Shown: positions 1-6,883 of the stretch, piece by piece
How the letters are laid out: each line of letters begins with the position of its first letter
Numbering within the stretch: the first letter of the stretch is position 1
NCBI GenBank assembly: GCA_021784265.1
Contig: JAJXTA010000142.1
Span: forward strand, 1-6,935
Direction of reading: 5' to 3'
Source: a bacterium
GTDB lineage: Bacteria; Verrucomicrobiota; Verrucomicrobiia; Limisphaerales; J093
DNA: 6,935 nucleotides
The notes under the pieces: model-generated
The model's input: only the letters and a program-made list of their open reading frames with translations
Database searches by the model: none
Told to the model about the DNA's origin: nothing
Translations under genes and position numbers: made by a program

Positions 1-95
1 CGCTGGATTTCAATGGCTACCCCAGCGGACCACTTCTGGCGGCGGGGCCGATTCACCTCCAGCCCCGAACCCTCTACTACCTGGTGAGCCGGTGA
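1..95 (+). CDS. C-terminal fragment of an unknown protein
   Basis: In frame 3 (from base 3) the first 95 bases read as a protein tail of 30 residues, LDFNGYPSGPLLAAGPIHLQ followed by PRTLYYLVSR, ending at a TGA at 93-95. About three quarters of the codons end in G or C. This fits the high-GC coding pattern of the neighbours better than the two other plus frames. The alternating hydrophobic residues suggest a terminal beta-strand domain, as at the end of many secreted or carbohydrate-active enzymes, but no family can be named from 30 residues. The gene starts outside the window. It converges with the minus-strand TPR gene, leaving about 104 nt between the two stops. Confidence 0.45.
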   Translation, partial: LDFNGYPSGPLLAAGPIHLQPRTLYYLVSR

Positions 96-199
96 GCGGG
101 CCTGTGGGCCAGCGTGGTCTGCCGCAGCCTCCCGGCGCTGGCACTCGGCCGCCAACCCGCCAGTTCCGCGCGGCGACGCCGGCGCCATGAACCCGAGGC

Positions 200-1819
200 T
201 TACTCGAGCGCGTCGAGGGCGTCCTGGGCCACGGTGTTGTTCTTGTCCAGCTCCAGGAGTTGCTGGAGGTTGGAGCGGGCGGCCTCGGGCTGACCGGCAA
301 GCCCGAAGAAGAGGCCGCGAACCAGCAGCAGATTCAGGAGCCGGTCGCGGGGTGGGGCCGAGCCGAGAAGCTGTTCGGCGCGCGCCAAGTACACCATGGC
401 CCGGGCGGTGGAGAAGGGATCGGTGTTGGCCTCCAACAGGGCGGCGGCCAACGCCAGGTTGGTGGTGAAGTCCGCGGGGTAAAGGCGTTGCGCCGTCGCG
501 ACGGCCTCGAGCATCGCCGCGGGACGATGGAGGGCTTCAAGGGCGCGGGCGGCCAGGAGGCGGTTGTGGGCGTTGTCGAGGACCTTGAGGCGGGCCTGGC
601 TGATGTCCAGCAGCGCTTGCGGCCGCTGGGTCTGCTCGAGGATGGTGGCCAGCAGCTCCCAGGCCTGATCCCGCCGCGGGTCCAGGCTCACCGCTTGGCG
701 CAGGCTCGCCTCGGCGCCAGGGGTGTCATGCACGACCAGATACTGGAGCATTCCCAAGACCTCGAGGGCGCCGGCGGCCGCGTGAGCGTCGGCGGCATGG
801 GCCACTTCCTCGAGGTGGGTCATCGTGTCGCGGAGCGAGCGGCGGGTGTGATCGGTCAGGGTGTTCCAGGCGCCGGGCTGGAGGCGGGCCTCGGGGCCCT
901 CGAGGCCGGTCTCGTTGCTGGCGTGACAGACCTCAAACAAGGCGGCCGTGCCCAGCGCCCGCCAGTCCTGGGGCCGGTGTTGGGCGGCGCTTTGAAAATC
1001 GGCCAGGGCATCGCTGGGGAACGTGCTGTTCCACAACTGGGTTGGGTCCAAGGCTTGGCCCGCCGCGGCCAGCATGAGCGTGCGAAAGGAGCTGTCGGCG
1101 GCCTCGCACGCGGCCCGCCCGGCATAGACCTCCGGCTCGTCGGGTGCGAGACGTTGGGCTTGGTTATAGCAGGCCAGCGACTCGCGGATCAGCTTCTGGG
1201 CGCGCTCGGCCTGGTCGGGCGACAGTCGGGCGCCCAGACTGGGGTCCAGCCCGCGGGGAGCGGCGCTGGCAGGGCCGGCGGCGCCCGGGTCCACGCTGGA
1301 CCACGCCAGGCTCAACAGCAGGTGGCCCAGGGCGTTGCGGCACCGCCAGTCCTTGGGATCGATCTTGACCGCCTGGCGCAGCACCCGTTCGGCTTCCTCG
1401 TTCTGCCGGGCGGCGGCCAGCGCTTCGCCAAACCCGGCCAACACGCCGCCATCGGAGGACTGGTCGGCGCCCTGTTTCCGATAGAGCGCCACCGCTTGGT
1501 TGAGTGCGAAGCGGGCTTGGGCGCCGTTCCCAGCTTCGGCGTAGAGCCGGCCGAGCCGCAGGTAACGCGGCGCATCGCTGGAGTCCCCGCGGAGGGCCTT
1601 CTGCGCCTCGTCGATCTCGTGGAGCGCTTCGGCGCGCTCGGAGAGATTATCAAAGCCGTGGAGCGGGTCGAAGGCGAGGCCAAGGGGCGGGGCAAGGTCG
1701 GGCAGCCGCACGAGTCGGCGCAGCCGCTCTTGGGCCGGTGGTGGCGCCGTGGCGTGGAGAGCCAAGCCCAGGCTGGCGACCAACAGCGCCGCCGCGAGCC
1801 ACGGACTACGCCGTCGCAT
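200..1819 (-). CDS. Exported tetratricopeptide-repeat protein
   Basis: A protein of about 539 residues, probably anchored in or exported across the inner membrane, made almost wholly of TPR-like helical pairs. After a basic start (MRRRSPW) comes one hydrophobic segment, roughly residues 5-24, that fits a signal peptide or anchor. Repeat-like units follow, for example YLRLGRLYAEAGNGAQARFA, FGEALAAARQNEEAERVLRQ ending in AVKIDPKD, the segment ending AVSLDPRRDQAWELLATI, and a last unit with GLAGQPEAARSNLQQLLELD. I count about six or seven recognisable units, with a divergent middle. No catalytic domain is visible. TPR proteins act as protein-interaction scaffolds; the partner here is unknown. 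I chose the ATG at 1819 because GAAGGA lies 4 nt upstream (1824-1829). A GTG at 1840 would add seven residues without a clear binding site. The gene is separated by about 215 nt from the ABC genes and may have its own promoter, so a functional link to them is unproven. Confidence 0.85.
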   Translation of the reverse strand: MRRRSPWLAAALLVASLGLALHATAPPPAQERLRRLVRLPDLAPPLGLAFDPLHGFDNLSERAEALHEIDEAQKALRGDSSDAPRYLRLGRLYAEAGNGAQARFALNQAVALYRKQGADQSSDGGVLAGFGEALAAARQNEEAERVLRQAVKIDPKDWRCRNALGHLLLSLAWSSVDPGAAGPASAAPRGLDPSLGARLSPDQAERAQKLIRESLACYNQAQRLAPDEPEVYAGRAACEAADSSFRTLMLAAAGQALDPTQLWNSTFPSDALADFQSAAQHRPQDWRALGTAALFEVCHASNETGLEGPEARLQPGAWNTLTDHTRRSLRDTMTHLEEVAHAADAHAAAGALEVLGMLQYLVVHDTPGAEASLRQAVSLDPRRDQAWELLATILEQTQRPQALLDISQARLKVLDNAHNRLLAARALEALHRPAAMLEAVATAQRLYPADFTTNLALAAALLEANTDPFSTARAMVYLARAEQLLGSAPPRDRLLNLLLVRGLFFGLAGQPEAARSNLQQLLELDKNNTVAQDALDALE

Positions 1820-1823
1820 CAGG

Positions 1824-1829
1824 TCCTTC
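1824..1829 (-). promoter_or_regulatory. Ribosome binding site of the TPR gene
   Basis: The minus strand reads GAAGGA, then CCTG, then ATG. This purine-rich match to the Shine-Dalgarno core decides for the ATG at 1819 over the in-frame GTG at 1840. The spacing of 4 nt is a little short. Confidence 0.5.
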
Positions 1830-1905
1830 GAATGATACACAGTGTGCCTCGCCCACCACCGGCCACCTCGGGTCGGGCCGATCCGTCGGCGGGCGTTACG
1901 CGCCT

Positions 1906-1935
1906 ACGATAGACCAAACGCGCCGGTCCCGCCAA
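1906..1935 (-). promoter_or_regulatory. Possible sigma-70-like promoter for the TPR gene
   Basis: On the minus strand, TTGGCG (1935-1930) and TATCGT (1911-1906) are separated by 18 nt, about 87 nt upstream of the ATG at 1819. The boxes match TTGACA and TATAAT only partly (about four of six each). It is the best candidate in the largest gap between genes in this window. In G+C-rich DNA such matches arise by chance, so this is tentative. Confidence 0.22.
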
Positions 1936-2034
1936 CGAATTGTGCCGGGGCTTCGCGGGCGGCGACCGGGGCCGGCGGCATGAGCCGGTCTGGTCGAGCC
2001 AGGGCGCGCCAGGAGAACCGAGGGCACCGACGGT

Positions 2035-2736
2035 TCAGACGGGCGCGGCGGTGGGGGCCAGGATGCGCCCGTCGTGGAGGTGGAGTTGGCGGGTGGCGGC
2101 CGCCGCCAGCGCCGGATTATGAGTGACTGCGATGATGGTCAGACCGGCCGCATTGAGCTCTTGAAACAGGGCGATGATGGCCGCCCCGGTCGCCGTGTCC
2201 AGGTTCCCGGTCGGTTCGTCGGCCAGGAGCAGGCGCGGCTGGTTGATGAGGGCGCGGGCGATGGCGGTGCGCTGCATCTCGCCGCCGGAGAGCTGGTCGG
2301 GACGATGATCGCGCCGCGCCGCCAACCCCACGCGCTGGACCAGCTCGTCCACCCGGGCCGCCGCTCCCCGCCGCGCAAACACGGCCGGCAGCGCCACATT
2401 CTCGGCCACGGTGAGGGTCGGGATCAGACTGAAGTGTTGAAACACAAAGCCGAGGTGTTGGCGGCGCCAGCGGGTCCGAGCGCGTTCGGTGAGGCGGTGG
2501 ACCGGCTCCCCGGCCAAACTGAGGGTGCCGGAGGAGGGAACATCCAGGCAGCCCAGGAGGTTCAACAGCGTGGTCTTGCCGGCGCCGGAGGGTCCGACGA
2601 TGGCCACGAATTCGCCTTCCGCGACCTCGAACGTGGCCTGGTTGAGGGCGACGACCTGCTCGCGGCCCCGCTGGTAGTGTTTCGTGAGGTTCAGGGCGCG
2701 GACCAACGGGGGGAAGGTCGGTGGGTTGGGGCTCAC
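2035..2736 (-). CDS. ABC transporter ATP-binding protein, LolD/MacB type
   Basis: A 233-residue cytoplasmic ATPase that should power the two FtsX-type permeases encoded just upstream. All nucleotide-binding motifs are intact: Walker [10 protein letters not shown] (48-56), Q-loop Gln100 in GFVFQHFSL, signature LSGGE (149-153), Walker B LLLADEP (169-175) with catalytic Glu174, D-loop GNLD, and H-loop His206 in VTHN. The ADEPTGNLD stretch and the short single-domain length are typical of the LolD/MacB/FtsE group, whose members drive mechanotransmission or lipoprotein and small-molecule export rather than classical import. I chose the GTG at 2736. It overlaps the permease TGA as GTGA, and GGAGG (2745-2749) lies 8 nt upstream. 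The reading frame stays open further upstream, but that stretch lies inside the permease gene in another frame and looks like no protein family. The overlap implies translational coupling and matched stoichiometry. Confidence 0.93.
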   Translation of the reverse strand: MSPNPPTFPPLVRALNLTKHYQRGREQVVALNQATFEVAEGEFVAIVGPSGAGKTTLLNLLGCLDVPSSGTLSLAGEPVHRLTERARTRWRRQHLGFVFQHFSLIPTLTVAENVALPAVFARRGAAARVDELVQRVGLAARRDHRPDQLSGGEMQRTAIARALINQPRLLLADEPTGNLDTATGAAIIALFQELNAAGLTIIAVTHNPALAAAATRQLHLHDGRILAPTAAPV

Positions 2737-3920
2737 CAAGCCGCCCTCCGTCGGCGTATGGCCTCGATGGGGGCCACCCAGGCGGCGCGCCAGGCCGGCA
2801 GGAGCGCCGCCAGGCCGCCTAAGGTGGCGGCGGCCGCGACGCTGAGGGCGGCGGTTCGCCACTCCCAATGGACGAACTGACCACTGGGGGTAAAGGGCAG
2901 TTGCCTGCGCAGCCACTGCTCCATCCAGAAGGACAGCGCCAGCGCCGCCCCAAGCCCGAACGCCGCGCCGGCGGCGCAGATCGGGATCGCCTCGAGCCAA
3001 ATCAGCCGAAAAACATCGCCGCGGGACGCGCCGAGGGCCCGCAGAACACCGATCTCCCGGGTCCGCTCCGCGACGGCCATGAGGAGGGTGTTGCTCAGGC
3101 CGGCACCCGCGACTAGCAGCGCCACGAGCACCACACAACTGAGCCACAGCCGGGTCGAGTTGAGCATCTGTTGAATCGAGCGGAAAAGATGCGCGAGCGG
3201 GACCACATTCATGTCGAAACCCGCTTCACACCCGTGCAACTGGGCGACGGCCTCGTCCAGCTCGTTGGGGTCGCGGAGTCGCACCAGGATATGGGTCAGT
3301 TCGTCCGGGCGCTGGAACCGGCGCTGGGCATCGCCCAGCCCCAAGAAGACAAAGTCATCGTCGGGGCTGTGTGTCGGCCCGAGAATGCCCCCGACGCGGG
3401 CGGGCGCCTCTCCCAGCGCCGGCAGGTGCACGGACTCGCCCAGCCGCCAGCCGTGGCGCCGGGCGGCGCCCGTGCCGACGAGCAAGTCGCCGGGAGCGCC
3501 CGGGAACCGGCCCTGAACCCGCCAGCCGGGCTTGAGGGCGAGGATCTCCTTGGTCACCCCCACAAAAACACTCTGCGCCCCGTCCGGCCCGGGGAAAGCG
3601 GTCATCAAGACTGGCGCGGCGGTGGCCACCGCGGGAACGGCGCGAACTTCCGCCAAGTAATCGGCGCGCAAGTAGCAGGGCCAGTTCGCGCCGTGCAGGG
3701 CAAGCGAGGCGGCGTCGTAAGGACAGCCTTTGGGTACGACGAGCACCTGGGCGCCGAGATGGTCGAGTTCCGCCGCCAGGGCCCGGTCATACCCGCGGGC
3801 AAAGGCCAGGAGACTGGCCAAAGCGCCCACGGCGATCGCCACCCCTGTCGCCGTGATGGCGGTCCGGAGCGGACGCCGCTGCCAACTTCGTAGCGCGAGG
3901 GTGAGGTGGGTCAGGCGCAT
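2733..3920 (-). CDS. ABC transporter permease, FtsX/MacB type (second permease)
   Basis: A 395-residue inner-membrane permease with the MacB/LolC-E architecture. One transmembrane helix lies near residues 20-40. A large extracytoplasmic domain follows (about 45-255), then three C-terminal helices near 258-282, 309-332 and 357-377. The FtsX hallmarks are clear: VAERTREIGVLRALGASRGD after the second helix and a LPAWRAAWVAPIEAIRR end. The extracytoplasmic domain opens with VVPKGCPYDAA (61-71). It also contains ALKPGWR, DDDFVFLGLGDAQRRF and LVRLRDP, all with counterparts in the neighbouring permease, so the two are paralogues and likely form a heterodimer. Cys66 and Cys82 lie in the extracytoplasmic part. 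The start is the ATG at 3920, which has no good Shine-Dalgarno sequence. The 25-nt distance from the previous stop suggests dependence on upstream translation. The stop overlaps the ATPase start. The substrate is unknown. Confidence 0.9.
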   Translation of the reverse strand: MRLTHLTLALRSWQRRPLRTAITATGVAIAVGALASLLAFARGYDRALAAELDHLGAQVLVVPKGCPYDAASLALHGANWPCYLRADYLAEVRAVPAVATAAPVLMTAFPGPDGAQSVFVGVTKEILALKPGWRVQGRFPGAPGDLLVGTGAARRHGWRLGESVHLPALGEAPARVGGILGPTHSPDDDFVFLGLGDAQRRFQRPDELTHILVRLRDPNELDEAVAQLHGCEAGFDMNVVPLAHLFRSIQQMLNSTRLWLSCVVLVALLVAGAGLSNTLLMAVAERTREIGVLRALGASRGDVFRLIWLEAIPICAAGAAFGLGAALALSFWMEQWLRRQLPFTPSGQFVHWEWRTAALSVAAAATLGGLAALLPAWRAAWVAPIEAIRRRRAAW

Positions 3921-3945
3921 CGCGGGGCGGGTACGGGCCTCGCCT

Positions 3946-5106
3946 TCACTCGGGCCTGGTCGCCCGGGCGGGAGGTAGCCGGATGGCGCGCCAGGCCGGG
4001 TAGAGTCCGGCTAGCAGACTCGCCGCCAGGGCGACCAGGAGAACCTCGGTGGCTAACGGTGCGCGCAGGGCCATGAGGGACCCGGCTGGCGGCAGCGGGA
4101 GGAACTGTTTGACGAAGCCCTCGAGGGCGGCCCCCCCCCACCGCGCGGCGGCCAGACCCGCGGTTGCCCCCGCCGCGCCTAAGGCGCCAGCTTCAAGAGT
4201 GATCAGGCCGAACACCTGGGCGCGCGAGGCCCCCAGCGCGCGCAGGAGGCAGAGTTCATCCGCGCGCTCGACCACGGCGGCGAGGAGGGTGTTGAACACG
4301 CCCAGCGCGCTGGCCACGGCCGCCACCAGGCCGATGGCCATCAACAAGGTGCGCACCGCCCCCACCAGGTTGAGGAAGGTGCCCATCATTTCAGTCATGG
4401 TGGCGACTTGGGCGCCGCGAATCCGTTGCAAGCGGGCGCTGGCCTCGCGGAGCAGCGCGGGATCTCGCAGGCGCACGGCCACCGCCGTCAGGCGTCCTAC
4501 CTGGCCAAAGACGCGTTGTGCTGTCGCCAGGGGGAGGAAGAACAAGTTGTCGTCGCTGGTCCCGCTGGGTTGCAGCACCCCGGCCACCCGAAAGACGGCG
4601 TTGGCCTCCGGGCAGTAGAATTTGTCGCCCGGTTGGCGTGCCTCCGTGACCGCCGCGTTGGCTCCAAGGATGACGGAGTCCGCTGTGGGGAAATCAGCGC
4701 GCCCGGCTTGCGCCCGCCACCAGGGTTTTAGCTCGAACGCGGCGTGATCCAGGCCCACCCAGAGGTCGGTCCGTTTCTCGGCGGCGCGGGGCACCGCGAC
4801 CATGAGCAACGGCGCGGCGACTGCCACCGCCGGGTCCGCGCGCACCGCTGGGGCGACGGCGGCCGGAAGCGAGTCGTCCAGGGTCCGGCCTTTGAGGACG
4901 CGGGCCGCGGCGTCGTAGGGGCAGCCCAGGGGAACGAGCATGAGCTGCATCCCGCTGCGTTGCAGTTCGGTCGCCAAGCCCTGGCGATAGCCGGCGCCGA
5001 ACGAAGCCAGGCTCGCGACGGTCCCCGCCGCGATGGCTACGCCAGCGAGTGCCAGCGCCAAGCGCACGGGGCGCCGGAGCAGGTTGCGCAGGGCCAAACG
5101 GAGCAT
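3946..5106 (-). CDS. ABC transporter permease, FtsX/MacB type (first permease)
   Basis: A 386-residue paralogue of the next permease with the same plan: helix 1 near 16-36, extracytoplasmic domain to about 250, and helices near 251-279, 304-329 and 351-372. It carries the FtsX motif VVERADELCLLRALGASRAQ and ends in GLYPAWRAIRLPPARATR. LVPLGCPYDAA (57-67), ELKPWWR, DDNLFFLPLATAQRVF and AVRLRDP match the sister protein position by position. Cys62 and Cys164 lie in the extracytoplasmic part. I chose the ATG at 5106, only 1 nt after the stop of the FMN_bind-like gene. A TTG at 5151 would add 15 unlikely residues overlapping that gene and has no binding site. A run of nine G on the coding strand (4131-4139) encodes part of WGGA in the third-helix region and leaves the frame intact. 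Two permeases and one ATPase make an ABC2 + A + B assembly like LolCDE, but neither protein has enough LolC or LolE features to be named so. Confidence 0.9.
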   Translation of the reverse strand: MLRLALRNLLRRPVRLALALAGVAIAAGTVASLASFGAGYRQGLATELQRSGMQLMLVPLGCPYDAAARVLKGRTLDDSLPAAVAPAVRADPAVAVAAPLLMVAVPRAAEKRTDLWVGLDHAAFELKPWWRAQAGRADFPTADSVILGANAAVTEARQPGDKFYCPEANAVFRVAGVLQPSGTSDDNLFFLPLATAQRVFGQVGRLTAVAVRLRDPALLREASARLQRIRGAQVATMTEMMGTFLNLVGAVRTLLMAIGLVAAVASALGVFNTLLAAVVERADELCLLRALGASRAQVFGLITLEAGALGAAGATAGLAAARWGGAALEGFVKQFLPLPPAGSLMALRAPLATEVLLVALAASLLAGLYPAWRAIRLPPARATRPE

Positions 5107-5107
5107 C

Positions 5108-5767
5108 TCAGTGGTGATGGGTGGCCGCCAGCGCGCGTGGGCTCGTGCCAATATCGAGCAGGATCAGGAGTGACCGCACCCCTTCCGCAATCGCGCCGGC
5201 CGTGACCCGCGCGCTCGGCGGAACGGCGGGCAAATCGCCCCCAACATGAAAGCTGTCGTGAACCGATTTTCCCCGGAAGGCGCCCAGCCACTCGGTCTCG
5301 CGCAGCGGTTTCATCACCGCCTCGGGTTCGCGCAACCGCTGCAACCGCACGGCTCGCACCTTCCCGCTCGCATCGACGGCCACCACGACCTCGATGGCGC
5401 CATAGTCACCCCGAACCCGGCGGATCATCACCACACCGAGCGGCGCCGGGCCCGCGCTGACGCGGTAGAGCCGAAGCGCGCTTTCATCGGGCTGCACAGG
5501 GCGCCCCAGGCGTCGGGCTAGTTCAAGGCGGAGTCCGCTCAGGATGCGGGTCTCCGGCTCCCAATGGTCGGCCTGGGGGAACGTCGCCGCCAAGTCAGCC
5601 TGGGGATCGCGCCAGGGGCAGAGGGGGGCGGCATGGATCCGCGTCGAGCGTGGTGGCGGCGGTTGCTCCCAACTCACCCTCTGGGTCGCGTATCGGACGG
5701 TCACCAGGGCGATGGCGCCGAGGCCGATTCCGCCCAACCACCACCTGCGTCTGCGGCTCGCCCGCAT
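5108..5767 (-). CDS. Membrane-anchored FMN_bind-like protein lacking the flavinylation Thr
   Basis: A 219-residue protein with a basic N-terminus and one hydrophobic helix (about 9-25), probably anchored in the inner membrane and facing the periplasm. The body resembles the FMN_bind domain of RnfG/NqrC-like proteins: FPQADHWEP (63-71), GDYGAIEVVVAVDASGKVRA near 120-139, WLGAFRGK (160-167), and a terminal helix-forming segment GAIAEGVRSLLILLD. In flavinylated members SGAT[x][T/S] precedes this last helix. Here the aligned stretch is PSARVT (184-189), with Arg187 where the FMN-bearing Thr is expected, so covalent flavin is unlikely. The family match is by eye from spaced motifs, not a search. 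The protein ends in HHH. ATG 5767 is the first start after an in-frame TGA two codons upstream; a weak GGGG lies 7 nt before it. The stop is 1 nt from the first permease start, which implies coupling and a role as an accessory subunit. Confidence 0.72.
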   Translation of the reverse strand: MRASRRRRWWLGGIGLGAIALVTVRYATQRVSWEQPPPPRSTRIHAAPLCPWRDPQADLAATFPQADHWEPETRILSGLRLELARRLGRPVQPDESALRLYRVSAGPAPLGVVMIRRVRGDYGAIEVVVAVDASGKVRAVRLQRLREPEAVMKPLRETEWLGAFRGKSVHDSFHVGGDLPAVPPSARVTAGAIAEGVRSLLILLDIGTSPRALAATHHH

Positions 5768-5861
5768 GATTCAGCCCCAACCGGTGACCGTGCGGGCCGG
5801 GCGTCCGCCGCCTGCCACCCATTCCAACGAGGGAAGCGTCGCCGAGCGGGCGCCAAGGCGG

Positions 5862-6239
5862 TCAGTAGCGCAGCCCATTCGCCTCCAGATTGGTCTCCCC
5901 GTCGGTGGTCCTGATCCACCCACTAACGGTGAGCCGGCTCTCCAACGGCACGTCCACCACCACAAAGCCGGCGGTTTTGGTGTCCACACGCAACTTGCCC
6001 GTGCCATCTTGCAGGACGAACCAACAGCCGGCCACCGGGCACTTCTCCACCATCCGCCCGTGAACGCTCAGCCGTTGACCGGGGTGGGCGGCGCGGGCGG
6101 CTGCGATGCTGACCGGCGGGGGCGTGGGCGCGACCCCCAACACCGTAGCACCTGACCGCCGGCAGCCGCCGCCCAGCAGGAGGAGGACGCCGAGCGCCCA
6201 GACCACGCCGCGGCGGCCGCGTATGGCCGCGCCGGGCAT
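5862..6239 (-). CDS. Probable lipoprotein with an OB-fold-like domain and C-x4-C-W motif
   Basis: A 125-residue protein. Residues 7-25 are a basic then hydrophobic signal, and Cys26 follows LLLLGGG, a plausible although Gly-rich lipobox. The mature part (from about 56) reads as a small beta-barrel: RLSVHGRMVEKCPVAGCWFV, LQDGTGKLRVDTKT, then PLESRLTVSGWI. The order 'G-V-x-x-C-x4-C-W-x-x-L-x-D-G' resembles the OB-fold/DUF4920 type of periplasmic protein, whose members carry a similar C..GCW strand turn. Cys67 and Cys72 are close enough for a disulphide or a metal site. I chose the ATG at 6239, which follows the TGA of the prepilin-like gene by 2 nt. The frame is open further upstream, but that region overlaps the preceding gene and encodes an Arg-rich shadow. 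No clear Shine-Dalgarno is seen, which favours translational coupling. The next gene lies 93 nt downstream. The function is unknown. Confidence 0.72.
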   Translation of the reverse strand: MPGAAIRGRRGVVWALGVLLLLGGGCRRSGATVLGVAPTPPPVSIAAARAAHPGQRLSVHGRMVEKCPVAGCWFVLQDGTGKLRVDTKTAGFVVVDVPLESRLTVSGWIRTTDGETNLEANGLRY

Positions 6240-6241
6240 CG

Positions 6242-6883
6242 TCAAGGCACCGGCCCGATCCCGGGCGCGGCGGGTGGGGCGCATTGGTCGCGAATCGCCT
6301 GCTCGGAGACCACCGTCGCATGGCCGTCGCAAAAGTAGGCGACCCGAACCGGTTTGGCAGTCATGGCTTTGAAGTTCAGGAACGCATACGGCTGAGGCGG
6401 ATGCCAGGACCAGACTTCGGCCCCCTCATAGGTCTCGGCGGGCGAGACCACCGCCGCTTCCGTGCCCAAGCGCGTGACGACCGTGTTCAAACAGTAGCTG
6501 GTGCCGTCGAAATCAGCCAACCGGAGTGGACGGGGCGTGGCTTGGTTCATCGGGTCGGCGGTGATGTCCGCGGGGACCCCTTTGTCGCTGGGACAGACAA
6601 AGAGGTTGGAGGTGTTGCCGACATACGGCATGGGATAGGGCCGCCAGTCGATGGTCCGGCACGGTTTGCAGGGGTACGCCGGCCCGCTGGCCGGGTCGGG
6701 CATGCGCGGGGGATAGCGCCCCTGGGCATCGTCCACATACATCACCATGGCCGTGCAGAGCTGGCGCACGTTGGAGATGCAGGAGGCCCGCTGGGCCTTC
6801 TGTTTGGCGTTGGCCAGCGCCGGCAGGAGCATGGCGGCCAGGATGGCGATGATGGCGATGACCACGAGCAGTTCGATCAGGGT
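6242..6883 (-). CDS. Prepilin-like (type II secretion pseudopilin) protein, start unresolved
   Basis: The frame encodes the conserved prepilin N-terminal helix, [20 protein letters not shown] followed by [21 protein letters not shown] globular domain follows with [11 protein letters not shown], a YPCKPC pair, LFVCPSDKG and a C-terminal [12 protein letters not shown]. These are marks of the large pseudopilin-like family with C-terminal DG motif common in Verrucomicrobiota, Lentisphaerota and Planctomycetota. The His nine residues before DG found in the H-x9-DG subgroup is absent (Ala there). Such proteins are processed by prepilin peptidase and assembled or exported by type II/IV machinery. 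The start is a problem. The helix begins at 6883 with HTLIE rather than [G/A]FTLIE. No ATG, GTG or TTG lies in frame between there and the window edge, and the first standard in-frame start is the GTG at 6865, inside the helix. The extent given is the conserved segment, not a proven start. The C-terminus, at 6242, lies 2 nt from the OB lipoprotein start. Confidence 0.75.
   Translation of the reverse strand, partial: TLIELLVVIAIIAILAAMLLPALANAKQKAQRASCISNVRQLCTAMVMYVDDAQGRYPPRMPDPASGPAYPCKPCRTIDWRPYPMPYVGNTSNLFVCPSDKGVPADITADPMNQATPRPLRLADFDGTSYCLNTVVTRLGTEAAVVSPAETYEGAEVWSWHPPQPYAFLNFKAMTAKPVRVAYFCDGHATVVSEQAIRDQCAPPAAPGIGPVP

Noticed and set aside
108..142. Inverted repeat gccagcg/cgctggc between the convergent genes as a terminator
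   Set aside because: The stem is 7 bp with a 21-nt loop and no T tract on either side. Similar pairs are expected by chance in such G+C-rich DNA.
260..1912. 550-codon plus-strand open frame antisense to the TPR gene
   Set aside because: It mirrors the TPR gene in high-GC DNA where stops are rare. Its translation is Gly/Ala/Val/Gln-rich with no recognisable motif, whereas the minus frame has clear TPR units and a signal segment.
2074..2880. 268-codon plus-strand open frame over the ATPase gene
   Set aside because: It is opposite an ATPase with complete Walker A, signature, Walker B and H-loop motifs, and its own translation resembles no protein.
2737..3147. N-terminal extension of the ATPase frame by about 137 codons
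   Set aside because: It overlaps the permease C-terminus in another frame and reads as Arg/Gly-rich noise. The GTG at 2736 with GGAGG upstream gives a normal-length ATPase.
3171..3893. 240-codon plus-strand open frame over the second permease
   Set aside because: It is antisense to a well-supported permease and has no domain or membrane pattern of its own.
6841..6865. Repeated gatggcgat units
   Set aside because: They encode the IAIIAI part of the conserved prepilin helix, so the repetition follows from the protein sequence.
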